A DNA stretch of 64,000 nucleotides from JACPPO01 sp965262505 (GCA_965262505.1 CBDHFM010000030.1:4216001-4280000); one strand, 5' to 3'; positions 26,860 to 36,296 are shown, numbered from the stretch's first letter. Numbers and translations are program-made. The notes: generated by a model from the letters alone, not told the origin.

Positions 26860-29013
26860 ATGGCGTCTATGCACCTATCGGTGATTGCGCGCTCGACCCT
26901 CGTGGCCGGCTTTCTCGTGCTCATGCCGATGATGGCGGGGGCTCAAGGCACGCCAGCGGCCCAGGTCGGCCCCTTTCAGCTGCTCCCCGTGACGGTAACC
27001 GCCCAGAAGGAGCCGGCAGACGCGCAGACGTTGCCGGTCAGCGTCACGGCGGTGTCGAGCGAGGGGCTGGCCGATGCCGGCGTCGTCCTCGTCCGGGACG
27101 CGGCCATTTACTCGCCGAACACGCAGTTCTCGGATTTCACCGCGCGCAAGCTGAGCAACCCGCGATTTCGCGGCGTCGGTTCGAGTCCGGCGAACCCGAG
27201 CATCACGACCTATTTCGATGGCGTCCCTCAGCTCAACTCGAACACGTCGAGCATCGACCTGCTCGACGTCGAGCAGGTCGAGTTCGTCCGCGGCCCGCAG
27301 AGCGCGCTCTTCGGGCGGAACACGCTCGCGGGCGTCATCAACGTCAGCAGCATGCGGCCGTCGCTGACCGAGTGGACAAGCAGCCTGTCGGTGCCTCTCT
27401 CCAATTTCGATTCGCGCAACGTCCGCGCCGGCCTGTCCGGGCCGCTTGTCGCGGGTCGCGTCGGCATCAGCGGCTCCATCGGCTACGGGCGGCGCGCCGG
27501 GTTCACGCGTAACCGCGTCACGGGTCATGACGTCGACTCTCGTGAAGGGCTGACCGGCAAGGGGCAGGTGCTCTGGACGCCGTCGAGCCTGTGGGAGACG
27601 CGTCTCATCGTGACGGGCGAGCGCGCGCGCGACGGCGACTTCGCGCTGAGCGACCTTGGTGGGCTCCGGAATAACCCTTTTGAGGTCTCGCGCGATTTCG
27701 AGGGCCACACCGACCGCGACCTGACGGCGACCACACTGCTGACGCGGAGAGCCGGCGGCCGGATAACCCTCTCGACGACTACCGGGTTCGTGCGGTGGAA
27801 GACCCAGGACGCGACCGACCTGGACTACACGGCGCTCCCGCTTCTGAGGCGCGACAACACGGAGGAAAGCGTGCAGTTCACACAGGAGGTGCGCGTGGCC
27901 TCCGCGGCCGGTGCCCCCCTGCGGTTCTCGGACCGGGTGCCGTTGAAATGGCAGGCCGGCGTGTTTGTCTTCACCCAGAACTACGAGCAGGACGCGGTCA
28001 ATACGTTTTCGCCGTTCGTGCTCTCGCCGTTCCTCGGCTTCCCGATCAGCCAGCACGCGCCGCAGTCGAAGCTCGACGACGTTGGTGTCGGCTTTTACGG
28101 CCAGACGACGGCGACCTTCGACGACCGGGTGGATGTGGCGGTGGGGGCGCGTGTGGACCACGAGAACAAGAAGGCCTCGCTCAACACGTTCTTCTCGCCG
28201 GCGATCGAGCCCGGGCGCCTCGTGGCACCCGAGGAGAGCTTCTCGAACGTGTCGCCGCAGCTGTCGGTCGCCGTGCGCCTCCAGCCCGAACGGATGGTGT
28301 ACGTTGCGGCCGGTCGCGGCTTCAAGGCTGGCGGCTTCAACGCCGCGTCACCGGCCGGCCGCGACGCGTACAGCGAGGAGCACACCTGGAATCTCGAGGG
28401 AGGCGTGAAGACGGCCTGGGCGGGCGGGCGTGTGACGGCCAACGTCGCCCTGTTCCGGATCGCCTGGGACGATCTGCAGTTGAACGTGCCGGATCCCGCT
28501 GTGCCGGCACAGTTCTACATTGCCAATGTCGGCGGCGCCGTCAGCAAGGGCGTCGAGTTCGAGTTGCGGGCGCGGGTGCAGCCTGGCCTCGACCTCTTCA
28601 GCGCCGTCGGGTACACCGACGCCCGCTTCAAGGACGGCAGCATCTCCAGTGGCGTCGACGTGGCCGGCAACGACATTCCCAATACGCCCGACTACACGGC
28701 CACGGTCGGCGCGCAACTGTCACGTGCGCTGGGGGCTGATGAGACTGTGTACGCCCGCGCCGAGGTGACACGCTACGGTGCGTTCGCGTACGACGACCTG
28801 AACACGGCAGGGCAAAGCGCGTACTCGCTGGCCAATGTTCGAGTCGGCCTGCGCACCCGGTACGTCTTCGCCGAAGGGTGGGTCAGGAATATGTTTGACA
28901 CTCGCTATATCCCGGTGGCCCTCCCCTTCGATCCCCTCCTCGCGCCGTCGGGGTTTCTGGGCGAGAGCGGCGCGCCGCGCACGTTCGGGATCAGCGCGGG
29001 AGTCACGTTTTGA
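26860..29013 (+). CDS. TonB-dependent outer-membrane receptor
   Basis: 717 residues. ATG 26860 or 26869 (MHLSVIARSTLVAGFLVLMP). Signal peptide cleavage likely after MAGA. The plug domain (about 45-165) shows VTVTAQKEPADAQTLPVSVT, FRGVGSSPANPSITTYFDGV and the hallmark DVEQVEFVRGPQSALFGRNT then LAGVINV. The barrel follows with alternating strands (VYVAAGRGFKAGGFNAASPA, VEFELRARVQPGLDLFSAVG) and ends in aromatic F717 (GISAGVTF), the outer-membrane assembly signal. It takes up a substrate such as a siderophore or glycan using TonB energy. Two PQQ-like propeller genes follow on the same strand, after two short palindromes. Confidence 0.9.
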   Translation: MASMHLSVIARSTLVAGFLVLMPMMAGAQGTPAAQVGPFQLLPVTVTAQKEPADAQTLPVSVTAVSSEGLADAGVVLVRDAAIYSPNTQFSDFTARKLSNPRFRGVGSSPANPSITTYFDGVPQLNSNTSSIDLLDVEQVEFVRGPQSALFGRNTLAGVINVSSMRPSLTEWTSSLSVPLSNFDSRNVRAGLSGPLVAGRVGISGSIGYGRRAGFTRNRVTGHDVDSREGLTGKGQVLWTPSSLWETRLIVTGERARDGDFALSDLGGLRNNPFEVSRDFEGHTDRDLTATTLLTRRAGGRITLSTTTGFVRWKTQDATDLDYTALPLLRRDNTEESVQFTQEVRVASAAGAPLRFSDRVPLKWQAGVFVFTQNYEQDAVNTFSPFVLSPFLGFPISQHAPQSKLDDVGVGFYGQTTATFDDRVDVAVGARVDHENKKASLNTFFSPAIEPGRLVAPEESFSNVSPQLSVAVRLQPERMVYVAAGRGFKAGGFNAASPAGRDAYSEEHTWNLEGGVKTAWAGGRVTANVALFRIAWDDLQLNVPDPAVPAQFYIANVGGAVSKGVEFELRARVQPGLDLFSAVGYTDARFKDGSISSGVDVAGNDIPNTPDYTATVGAQLSRALGADETVYARAEVTRYGAFAYDDLNTAGQSAYSLANVRVGLRTRYVFAEGWVRNMFDTRYIPVALPFDPLLAPSGFLGESGAPRTFGISAGVTF

Positions 29014-29016
29014 GAG

Positions 29017-29087
29017 TCCGGCTAAAGCCGGAGGCTACGTGCGAAGATTGCGGACATGACGGACGTAGTGTCCGCCTTTAGGCGGAC
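29017..29087. repeat. pair of REP-like palindromes after the TonB receptor gene
   Basis: TCCGGCT-AA-AGCCGGA (29017-29032) and GTCCGCC-TTTA-GGCGGAC (29070-29087) stand 37 bp apart. The second is preceded by ACGTAGT, as is the palindrome at 35018. They are related to the elements at 5070, 35018 and 57650 and may end transcription or be dispersed mobile REP-type units. Confidence 0.7.
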
Positions 29088-29100
29088 CCGGGGGTTCACG

Positions 29101-30357
29101 ATGGTGAGGTGGGGATCGATCGCCAGCCTGGCACTCCTCGCGGCGTTCGCCGTGGGGCTGCGCGGGCAGGGCAGTGTCAGTGCCGGCGCCGGTGCCGACT
29201 GGCCGCAGTGGAGAGGCCCCGACCGATCGGGTATCTCGACCGAGACGGGGCTGCTGGACCAGTGGCCGGACGCGGGACCGACGCGCGTCTGGTCGGCATC
29301 GAATCTGGGCGGCGGGTTTGGCTCCGTCGCCGTGCGTGGCGACCGCATCTTCGTCCAGGGGATGCAAGAAGGCCGGAGCGTCGTGTCGGCCCTGAACCGC
29401 GCCGACGGCAATCTGGTGTGGATGCAGGATCTCGGTGCCTCCGGCAGAAACGATCGGGGTTCCGGCCCGCGGGGTACGCCGACCGTCGACGGCGATCGGC
29501 TCTATGTGCTGACCGAGAGGGGTGACCTGGCCTGTCTGCGCGCGCGGGACGGCGGCGCCGTCTGGCAGCGGAACATCCTTGAGGACTTCGGCGGCCGCAA
29601 TCCCGGGTGGCTGGTCAGCGAGTCACCGCTTGTCGACGGCAATCAGGTGATCGTCACGCCCGGCGGCCGCAGCGCCGGGATGGTGGCGCTCGACAAGATG
29701 ACGGGCAGGACCATCTGGACGGCGAGCGAGCTGAGCGACCGGGCCGGGTACGCGTCGTCCATCGTGGCCGATGTGGGTGGCGTGCGGACGGTGATGACCT
29801 TGACGGACGCGGCAGGCGTCGGCGTGCGCGCCTCCGACGGCAAGCTGATGTGGCGGAATCGCGCACCGGCCAATGGCACGGCGAACATTGCCACGCCGGT
29901 GTTTCACGACAACAAGGTGTTTTACAGCTCGGCCTACGGCGCGGGTGCGGCGCTCGTCGGCCTTCGCGCGGACGCCGGGGCGGTGGTGGCGCAGGAGATC
30001 TACCGCACTCGCGACATGCAGAACCATCACGGCGGCGTCGTGCTCATCGACGGATACCTGTACGGGTTCAGCAATTCGATCCTGACCTGCCTGGAGTTTG
30101 CCACCGGCAAGAGGATGTGGCGGCACCGGAGCGTCGGCAAGGGATCGCTGAGCTATGCCGATGGTCACCTGTACATCCTCAGCGAACACAACGTGGTCGG
30201 CCTTGTAGAGGCGACGCCGGATGGCTACCGCGAAAAGGGGCGCTTCACGATTGCCGATCAAGGATGGCCGTCGTGGGCGCACCCGGTCATCAGCGGTGGA
30301 CGGCTGTATCTGCGGAATCAGGGTATTCTTGGCGCGTACAACATTCAGGCAAATTGA
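29101..30357 (+). CDS. secreted PQQ-like beta-propeller protein
   Basis: 418 residues from ATG 29101 (MVRWGSIASLALLAAFAVGL, a signal peptide). An upstream in-frame ATG at 29056 would translate the REP palindrome and is unlikely. Opening DWPQWRGPDRSGISTETGLL matches the sister propellers. Blades: FGSVAVRGDRIFVQGMQEG, GTPTVDGDRLYVLTERGD, SPLVDGNQVIVTPGG, and a last SWAHPVISGGRLYLRNQG. It lies 8 bp before the next propeller gene, so probably co-transcribed. Likely acts in the periplasm or at the surface. Confidence 0.8.
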   Translation: MVRWGSIASLALLAAFAVGLRGQGSVSAGAGADWPQWRGPDRSGISTETGLLDQWPDAGPTRVWSASNLGGGFGSVAVRGDRIFVQGMQEGRSVVSALNRADGNLVWMQDLGASGRNDRGSGPRGTPTVDGDRLYVLTERGDLACLRARDGGAVWQRNILEDFGGRNPGWLVSESPLVDGNQVIVTPGGRSAGMVALDKMTGRTIWTASELSDRAGYASSIVADVGGVRTVMTLTDAAGVGVRASDGKLMWRNRAPANGTANIATPVFHDNKVFYSSAYGAGAALVGLRADAGAVVAQEIYRTRDMQNHHGGVVLIDGYLYGFSNSILTCLEFATGKRMWRHRSVGKGSLSYADGHLYILSEHNVVGLVEATPDGYREKGRFTIADQGWPSWAHPVISGGRLYLRNQGILGAYNIQAN

Positions 30358-30365
30358 GGGAGAAC

Positions 30366-31610
30366 ATGGCTTTCATGCGTCGGACGTTGATGTTCACCGT
30401 GTTGTTGCTCGTCGGCCTTACCGCCGTGAACCAGGCGCAACGCGCCGCGGGCGACGTGACGCAGTGGCGGGGGGCGAACCGCGACGGCGTCATCGCGGGT
30501 TTCACCGAACCTGCGACCTGGCCCGAGCAGCTCAATCAGCGCTGGAAGATCGAGATCGGCCTCGGGTACGCCACACCGCTCGTGGTGGGCGAACGGGTGT
30601 ACCTGTTCTCGCGGCAGGGCGAGGATGAGGTGATGAGTGCGATTGACGTCGACAGCGGCGAGGTCGTCTGGCGCACGGCGTACCCCGCGCCATTCACCAT
30701 GAACAGCGCTGCGACGCCGCACGGACCGGGGCCGAAATCCACGCCGGTGTTTTCCGGCGGCCGACTGTTTGCGATCGGCATGACCGGAATCGTCACCGCC
30801 TTTGACGCCGCCTCCGGAGAGCAGGTCTGGCGGAAACCCGGCTCGAGCGTGGTACCCGTGTACACCAGCCATTCCTTCTCGCCGGTCGTCGAAGGTGAGA
30901 CCGTGATTTTCCACGTGGGGGGGCACGACGAGGGGGCGCTGACCGCCTACGACGTCGACTCGGGTGACGTGCGGTGGAGCTGGGACGGCGATGGTCCCGG
31001 CTACGGCTCGCCGATCGTCGCCACGTTCGGCGGCGTGCGCCAGCTCGTGACGATCACCCAGGGAAAGCTGGTGGGTGTCGATGTGGCGACGGGCCAGCTC
31101 CTCTGGGAGCGGCCGTTTGCGAGCGGCAACTTCACCAATTCGATCACGCCTGTGCAGTACGGCCAGACGGTGATCGTCTGGGGTAACGGCGATCCGACGA
31201 CCGCATTCCGCGTGGCCCGGCAGAACGACCAGTGGGTCGCCGAGACCGTGTGGGAGAACGCCGACATCAACGGACGCATGAGCAACGCGGTGCTGTCGGG
31301 GGACGTCATGTTCGGCCTCACGAGCCGTAACAGCGGGCAGTACTACGCCGTCGAAGCGAACACCGGAACAGTCTTGTGGACCTCCGAGGGACGCCAGGCA
31401 GGCAACGTGGCGATGGCCCGATCCGGCGACGTGGTGTTCAGCCTGGAAGAGGACGGCGAGCTCGTCGTCCTGCGCGCAAGCCTGACGGCGTTCGAGCCGC
31501 TGCGCCGCTACCAGGTTGCCGAGGCCGAAACCTGGACGCAGCCGGCCATCTCGGGCAACGGGATCTTCGTCAAGGACGTGTCGACGCTCGCGCTCTGGAC
31601 GCTGAACTAG
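30366..31610 (+). CDS. secreted PQQ-like beta-propeller protein
   Basis: 414 residues from ATG 30366, preceded by GAGGGAGAAC. Signal peptide MRRTLMFTVLLLVGLTAVNQA. Opening DVTQWRGANRDGVIAGFTEP is followed by blades YATPLVVGERVYLFSRQGED, STPVFSGGRLFAIGMTG, FSPVVEGETVIFHVGGHD and a last QPAISGNGIFVKDVSTLALW. Convergent with the acyl-CoA dehydrogenase gene, which ends 8 bp away. No enzymatic residues recognised. Confidence 0.8.
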   Translation: MAFMRRTLMFTVLLLVGLTAVNQAQRAAGDVTQWRGANRDGVIAGFTEPATWPEQLNQRWKIEIGLGYATPLVVGERVYLFSRQGEDEVMSAIDVDSGEVVWRTAYPAPFTMNSAATPHGPGPKSTPVFSGGRLFAIGMTGIVTAFDAASGEQVWRKPGSSVVPVYTSHSFSPVVEGETVIFHVGGHDEGALTAYDVDSGDVRWSWDGDGPGYGSPIVATFGGVRQLVTITQGKLVGVDVATGQLLWERPFASGNFTNSITPVQYGQTVIVWGNGDPTTAFRVARQNDQWVAETVWENADINGRMSNAVLSGDVMFGLTSRNSGQYYAVEANTGTVLWTSEGRQAGNVAMARSGDVVFSLEEDGELVVLRASLTAFEPLRRYQVAEAETWTQPAISGNGIFVKDVSTLALWTLN

Positions 31611-31618
31611 CTCGGACG

Positions 31619-32791
31619 CTAACCCAGGACCTGTTTCGCAATCGTCTGTAGCTGCAGGTTCGACGTGCCTTCGTAGATCTGGCCGATCTTCGCGTCGCGA
31701 TATAGCTTCTCCACCGGATAGTCCTTCACGAAGCCGTAGCCACCGTAGAGGTTCACGGCGAGCGACGTGACCCGCTCCGCGACCTCCGACGAAAAGAGCT
31801 TGCACATGGCCGCCTCCTTCACGAAGGGCTCGCCGGCGTCCCGCAGGCGCGCCGCGTTGTAGACCATCAGCCGGGCGGCTTCGAGGTCGGTCGCGGCGCG
31901 CGCGATCTGAAACTGCACCGCCTGGAAGTCCGCGATCGCCTTCCCGAACTGCTGGCGCTCTTTCGTGTACTGGATCGTGTGGTCGAGCGCGCCCTGCGCC
32001 AGGCCGATCATCTGGGCCCCGATGCCGATCCGCCCTTCGTTCAACGTCTCGATGGCCACCTTGTAGCCCTTGCCGATCTCGCCAAGCACGTTTACGCGCG
32101 GCACGCGGCAGTCCTCGAGCAGCAGTTCGCACGTGCTGCTCGCGCGGATACCGAGCTTGTCTTCCTTCTTGCCAACCGTGAATCCCGGACAGTCTCGCTC
32201 GACAATGAAGGCGGTGATGCCGTGATAGCCGGCGTCCGGATTCACCGTCGCGAAGATCACGAAGACGCCGGCTTCGCTGCCATTGGTGATCCAGAGCTTG
32301 CGGCCGTTGAGGACGAAGCCGTCGGGGCTCTCGGACGCGTGGGTGAGGAGTGCGAAGGCGTCGCTCCCGGCTCCTGCCTCTGAGAGCGCGTACGCGCCGA
32401 CCGTGCCGCCGGCCAGTCTGGGAAGGAACCGCTGCGTGAGGTCGCCCGCGCCCCAACGCAGAAGGGCGTTGATGACGAGCGTGTTCTGCACGTCGACCAT
32501 GACGGCGATCGACGGATCCACGCGCGATAGCGCCTCGACCGCAAGGACCGCGTGAAAGAACGACGCCCCTGCGCCATCCTGCGCTTCGGGGATCTCGATC
32601 CCCATGACGCCGAGATCGAACAACTTGTCGATCAGCTGGCGGGGGATCGTGGCCCGTTCATCCATGTCACGGACGAACGGCCGTATCTCACGGTCGGCGA
32701 ATTCGTACACGCTGTGGCGGAACAGCGCTTCATCTTCGTGGAGCGTCGTCAAGCCGCGGGCCATATCGGGTTCCTGCAAGGACTTAAGCAT
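31619..32791 (-). CDS. acyl-CoA dehydrogenase
   Basis: 390 residues from ATG 32791, or 381 from ATG 32764 (MARGLTTLHEDEALFRH), close to the normal family length of 380. FAD flavoprotein of fatty or branched-chain acid oxidation. The order of signatures is complete: N-terminal helical FRHSVYEFADREIRPFVRDM, then GAYALSEAGAGSDAFALLTH with LNGRKLWITNGSEAGVFVIF, and C-terminal TKERQQFGKAIADFQAVQF. The end, LYGGYGFVKDYPVEKLYRDA then IGQIYEGTSNLQ, holds the Tyr-Glu-Gly segment with the usual catalytic Glu. Divergent from the VWA gene with 64 bp between. Confidence 0.92.
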   Translation of the reverse strand: MLKSLQEPDMARGLTTLHEDEALFRHSVYEFADREIRPFVRDMDERATIPRQLIDKLFDLGVMGIEIPEAQDGAGASFFHAVLAVEALSRVDPSIAVMVDVQNTLVINALLRWGAGDLTQRFLPRLAGGTVGAYALSEAGAGSDAFALLTHASESPDGFVLNGRKLWITNGSEAGVFVIFATVNPDAGYHGITAFIVERDCPGFTVGKKEDKLGIRASSTCELLLEDCRVPRVNVLGEIGKGYKVAIETLNEGRIGIGAQMIGLAQGALDHTIQYTKERQQFGKAIADFQAVQFQIARAATDLEAARLMVYNAARLRDAGEPFVKEAAMCKLFSSEVAERVTSLAVNLYGGYGFVKDYPVEKLYRDAKIGQIYEGTSNLQLQTIAKQVLG

Positions 32792-32855
32792 AAGGCCCAG
32801 AGCCCAAGCCCAGAGCCTGGAGCCAGGCCAAGATCCGGACTTGGGGGTATCATCG

Positions 32856-35003
32856 ATGCTAGTGACTCGCACGCCGCTCGTCCTCTTTCTGGCCGTCGCC
32901 GTCGGCCTGCTCGACGTGGGCACCGGTCGCCCTCGGGCCGCGCAGCAATCTGGCGGCGCCCAGGGGACCGATGTGCAGCAGGGCACTGACGCGCAGCAGG
33001 GCGATACTCCGCAAGAGACGCCGACCGCGCCTGGGGCTGAGCCAGACCAGCAGCCGACATTCCGCGCCGATATCAACTTCGTCCGGGTCGATGTCATCGT
33101 CAACGACGACAATGGCGATCCGGTCACGGATCTGACCGAGGCCGATTTCGAAGTGTTCGAGGACGGCGAGCCGCAGACGATCGAGCAGTTCCGGTTGATT
33201 CGCGTCGACGGCAACCCGCCGCCGGGCGCGCCGCCTCCGCGCGAGATCCGCAACCGCCTCGACGAGGAGGTCGAACTGGCGCGCGACGACGTGCGGCTGT
33301 TCGTGTTCTTTTTCGACGACTATCACGTAAGGCTCGGTAATTCGCTGGCGGTGAAGGAACCGTTGATCCGGTTCGTACAAACGCAGCTCCGGCCGAACGA
33401 CGTCGTCGGCCTGATGTATCCGCTCACGCCCGTTGACGCGATCTCCTTTACGCGGAACCACGATTCGGTCGTGCGCGCGATCGAGCGGTTCGAGGGGCGC
33501 AAGTTCAACTACGAGCCGCGCAATAGGGCCGAAGAGTTGTACTCGCGCGCGCCGACGGAGGTTGTCGAGCGGATCCGCAACGACGTGGTGATGGGCGCGC
33601 TGCGGGGCCTCGCGACGCGCCTGGGCGGCCTACGGGAGGGACGCAAGGCGATCATCTACGTCAGCGAAGGGCTGACCGCGATGCTGCCGCCGCAGCTCAG
33701 GAGCCCCGACGCCTCCCTTGGTGGACTGGTCAATCCTCGGGCGCGAAGCCCGATGGTTGGCGAGAATGACATGCGGGAGGAAACTGCAGCCGCCTTCGCG
33801 GAGGGGGATCTGTACGCGCGGATGCGGGAGGTCTTTACAGCGGCCAACCGCAACAACGCCGCTATCTACACGCTCGACCCGCGTGGGCTGGCGGTCTTCG
33901 AGTTTGGCATCGACGAGGCGGTCGGGCCCCGGCAGGACCGGCGGTCGCTGCAGATGACGCAGGACACGCTACGCACGCTGGCCGACGAGACCGACGGCCG
34001 CGCCATCGTCAACCGCAACGATTTGGCGCCGGGCCTTGCGCAGATCGTGCGCGACTCGAGCTTCTACTATTTGCTCGGGTACAACTCGACGCAGGCGCCA
34101 ACCGACGGCGAGTTCCATGAGATTACCGTTCGCTTGAATCGCCGCGACCTGGACGTGCGGGCGCGTAAGGGGTATTGGGCGTGGACGGACGCGGACATCG
34201 TGCGCGCCACCACAGTGGTACCTGACACACCGAAGCCGGTTCTGCAGGCGCTTGCCTCGATAGCCACGTCCGTGCAGGCAGGCAAGTACGTGCGGACGTG
34301 GCTGGGTACTGCGCGCGGTGAGTCGGGCAAGACGCAGGTCACGCTCATCTGGGAGCCGCTCCCGCAGCCGGCCGGCGCACGCGGCAATCAGCCGGAGCCG
34401 GGGGGCGTGTCGCTCATCGCCGCGAAGATGAACGGCGACCTCGTGTTCCGTGGCCGAGCACCCGATGCGACGCCGGCTTCTTCCACGGCTGCGGCCACGC
34501 CAGCCGCACCCTCTGCATCTGGTGCCCAGCGGCTGGTATTCGAGGCGACACCGGGCGAGCTCGAGCTGCGTATGACTGTCGAGACGCCGTCAGGTGGCGG
34601 GCTGCTCGACCGGGAGATACGTACCATCATGGTGCCGGATTTGACGTCGCCGGACGCAGCAGTCAGCACGCCGCGGGTCTATCGCGGGCGGACCGCGAGA
34701 GACTTCCGGGCGATCGCCGCTGACGCCGACGCGGTGCCGACCGCCGCCCGCGAGTTTTCGCGCACCGAGCGGTTGCTGATCCGGTTTGATGTCTATGGGA
34801 ACGCCACGCCGACCGCGGCGCTGCTCAATCGCGGTGGTGACAAGATGGCCGATGTGCCCGTGACGACTGCGACCGTCGGTGGTACACACCAGATCGACAT
34901 GGGCCTCGGAGCGATGGCGGCGGGCGAATACCTGATCGAGATCACCGCTACCGGCGCCACCAGCGAGACGAAGGAACTCATCCCCCTGCGCGTCGGCTCG
35001 TAG
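32856..35003 (+). CDS. secreted VWFA-related protein of the acidobacterial type
   Basis: 715 residues from ATG 32856, opening the signal peptide LVTRTPLVLFLAVAVGLLDV. After a Gln/Thr/Pro-rich linker comes FRADINFVRVDVIVNDDNGD then PVTDLTEADFEVFEDGEPQ, the typical start of VWFA-related acidobacterial proteins (TIGR03436 type). The VWA-like domain includes RLFVFFFDDYHVRLGN, where the DxSxS metal site is replaced by FDDYH, and GRKAIIYVSEGL. The end of that domain reads SSFYYLLGYNSTQAP then HEITVRLNRRDLDVRARKGYW. The C-terminal 270 residues are an unassigned beta-rich region. Lineage-restricted; function unknown, perhaps adhesion or protein complex assembly. Confidence 0.85.
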   Translation: MLVTRTPLVLFLAVAVGLLDVGTGRPRAAQQSGGAQGTDVQQGTDAQQGDTPQETPTAPGAEPDQQPTFRADINFVRVDVIVNDDNGDPVTDLTEADFEVFEDGEPQTIEQFRLIRVDGNPPPGAPPPREIRNRLDEEVELARDDVRLFVFFFDDYHVRLGNSLAVKEPLIRFVQTQLRPNDVVGLMYPLTPVDAISFTRNHDSVVRAIERFEGRKFNYEPRNRAEELYSRAPTEVVERIRNDVVMGALRGLATRLGGLREGRKAIIYVSEGLTAMLPPQLRSPDASLGGLVNPRARSPMVGENDMREETAAAFAEGDLYARMREVFTAANRNNAAIYTLDPRGLAVFEFGIDEAVGPRQDRRSLQMTQDTLRTLADETDGRAIVNRNDLAPGLAQIVRDSSFYYLLGYNSTQAPTDGEFHEITVRLNRRDLDVRARKGYWAWTDADIVRATTVVPDTPKPVLQALASIATSVQAGKYVRTWLGTARGESGKTQVTLIWEPLPQPAGARGNQPEPGGVSLIAAKMNGDLVFRGRAPDATPASSTAAATPAAPSASGAQRLVFEATPGELELRMTVETPSGGGLLDREIRTIMVPDLTSPDAAVSTPRVYRGRTARDFRAIAADADAVPTAAREFSRTERLLIRFDVYGNATPTAALLNRGGDKMADVPVTTATVGGTHQIDMGLGAMAAGEYLIEITATGATSETKELIPLRVGS

Positions 35004-35017
35004 TGTGTGTACGTAGT

Positions 35018-35035
35018 GTCCGGCTTCAGCCGGAC
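35018..35035. repeat. REP-like palindrome GTCCGGCT-TC-AGCCGGAC
   Basis: Perfect 8-bp stem, 15 bp after the VWA stop and preceded by ACGTAGT exactly as at 29070. Could terminate the VWA transcript. Between it and the IS91 scar at 35181 there is no recognisable gene. Confidence 0.7.
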
Positions 35036-35180
35036 CATCGTCACATCGATGCAGGGTCCTCCCTCCCGCCCGTCGCCCCTCCGCTCCAACCATCCCGGCG
35101 GTTGTAAGCAGAAATGAGCAGCAGGCTGGACATACTGGCTGTCATTCACCGACGTGGCCATGTGACTCCGAAAAACCCAT

Positions 35181-35466
35181 GGGCCCACCCTTGATCCGTG
35201 CCGTTCTCGATGAACGGGTTTTTCTCCGCACAGGACCACGCCGGCGATTGTGCGCTGATGCCGATGTCCTCCCCCCCCGTACTATCGTGGGCTACCTTCC
35301 TGGAGACCTTTCGCACACAGGCCGCGAGTCTGCGGGACGGCGAGGGCCTTCCTCGGTTCGTTGAGCACGAGTTCCGGGACTTCCTGCGCTGCGGCTCGCT
35401 AGCTGGCGGGTTTGCACGATTTCGCTGTACGGCGTGCGGCCTGGATCGGCTGGTATCGCTTGCGCT
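35181..35466 (+). pseudogene. IS91-type element remnant: 66-nt terminus plus transposase N-terminal zinc-binding fragment
   Basis: Bases 35181-35246 are copy B of the direct repeat at 25035. Then, from ATG 35258, a frame reads SWATFLETFRTQAASLRDGE, LPRFVEHEFRDFLRCGSLAG, GFARFRCTACGLDRLVSL. This is the start of an IS91-family Y2 transposase with its zinc-binding C-x-x-C site. The family normally continues FSCKGRGFCPSC, but here the sequence breaks off after LVSL and runs into unrelated, lower-GC DNA. The element is thus truncated and inactive. Confidence 0.75.
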
Positions 35467-35612
35467 ATACAGGCGAACACATCCGGCCCACGCGGAAGGG
35501 CGCTTAGGATATAACGGTGCCGACCGGGACGGCCAAAATGGAAATCCCGGCAAAAAGTGGTTTCAAATTCCTATCCGTTTCAACGACTAAATAACGAAAG
35601 AGATGAAGTCAC

Positions 35613-36296
35613 ATGAAACCCAAAGTAAGACAAGCAGATGCGCATTCAAATGGTTTCGCAGTTCGTGGAGGGAGCTTTGTCGTCGAGATCCTGCTCTCGG
35701 ACATGGAGTCTGGCATCGAAAGAATCGAGAGGCACTATTTCAAAGGTGACCTCACCGTAAGGTTGGGGAAACGGGTGGGAAAAGAAATGCCTTTCGAAAT
35801 TGGCGAAGTGGAGATTAGGCCAGCGGGAAAGTCGTTCAAGGTTACGAAGGCGGAGAAGTCGTGGCTGCGGGGCAGCGTAGATTCGAAGACTGGTTGCGGC
35901 CAGGCCGTCGGCGTTCTGTTTTCCAAAGAGCTCTGTGTCAAACGCGGAGTATCCCCGCAAAGTTTTCTCTATACTCGGCTGAGCGCAGGCTCAAGGCGCG
36001 TTGAATGTTATTCGGATTTTGTTTCGATGCGATTGCCCGGCCACGCCAAGGCCGTCAAAGTGAGATTCTTCTACGCGGGCACGTGTCTTGTGGCGGGAGC
36101 GGCCGTGGGAATTATTTGCCAAATCAAAGCCGGCACGGTCTGGGATTGGTATTGTGATGGGGGCTGCGTCGCCCCGAATAAAACGTGCGTTATATTTCGC
36201 CGAAACGTGGGAACTAGAGATGCATGGGAGGAAACATCATGGACTGATATTTGGAAGGCAGATCCAGCCAAGGAGTACCGTTGCGGGTGCGCTTGA
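35613..36296 (+). CDS. hypothetical protein in lower-GC DNA, unrecognised
   Basis: 227 residues from ATG 35613 with GAAAGAG upstream. I recognise no family. The N-terminal half is beta-rich with alternating charged residues (FVVEILLSDMESGIERIERH, EIGEVEIRPAGKSFKVTKAE). A short hydrophobic stretch TCLVAGAAVGIICQI lies near 167-181. The last 50 residues hold several cysteines (DWYCDGGCVAPNKTCVIF, then YRCGCA), suggesting a metal site or disulfides. Codon use and base composition are visibly more AT-rich than neighbouring genes. It lies between an IS91 scar and an IS6-type element, so recent transfer is likely. No partner gene accompanies it. Confidence 0.55.
   Translation: MKPKVRQADAHSNGFAVRGGSFVVEILLSDMESGIERIERHYFKGDLTVRLGKRVGKEMPFEIGEVEIRPAGKSFKVTKAEKSWLRGSVDSKTGCGQAVGVLFSKELCVKRGVSPQSFLYTRLSAGSRRVECYSDFVSMRLPGHAKAVKVRFFYAGTCLVAGAAVGIICQIKAGTVWDWYCDGGCVAPNKTCVIFRRNVGTRDAWEETSWTDIWKADPAKEYRCGCA

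Noticed and set aside
29056..29100. N-terminal extension of the propeller gene from ATG 29056
   Set aside because: It would translate a REP-like palindrome; the signal peptide begins at ATG 29101.
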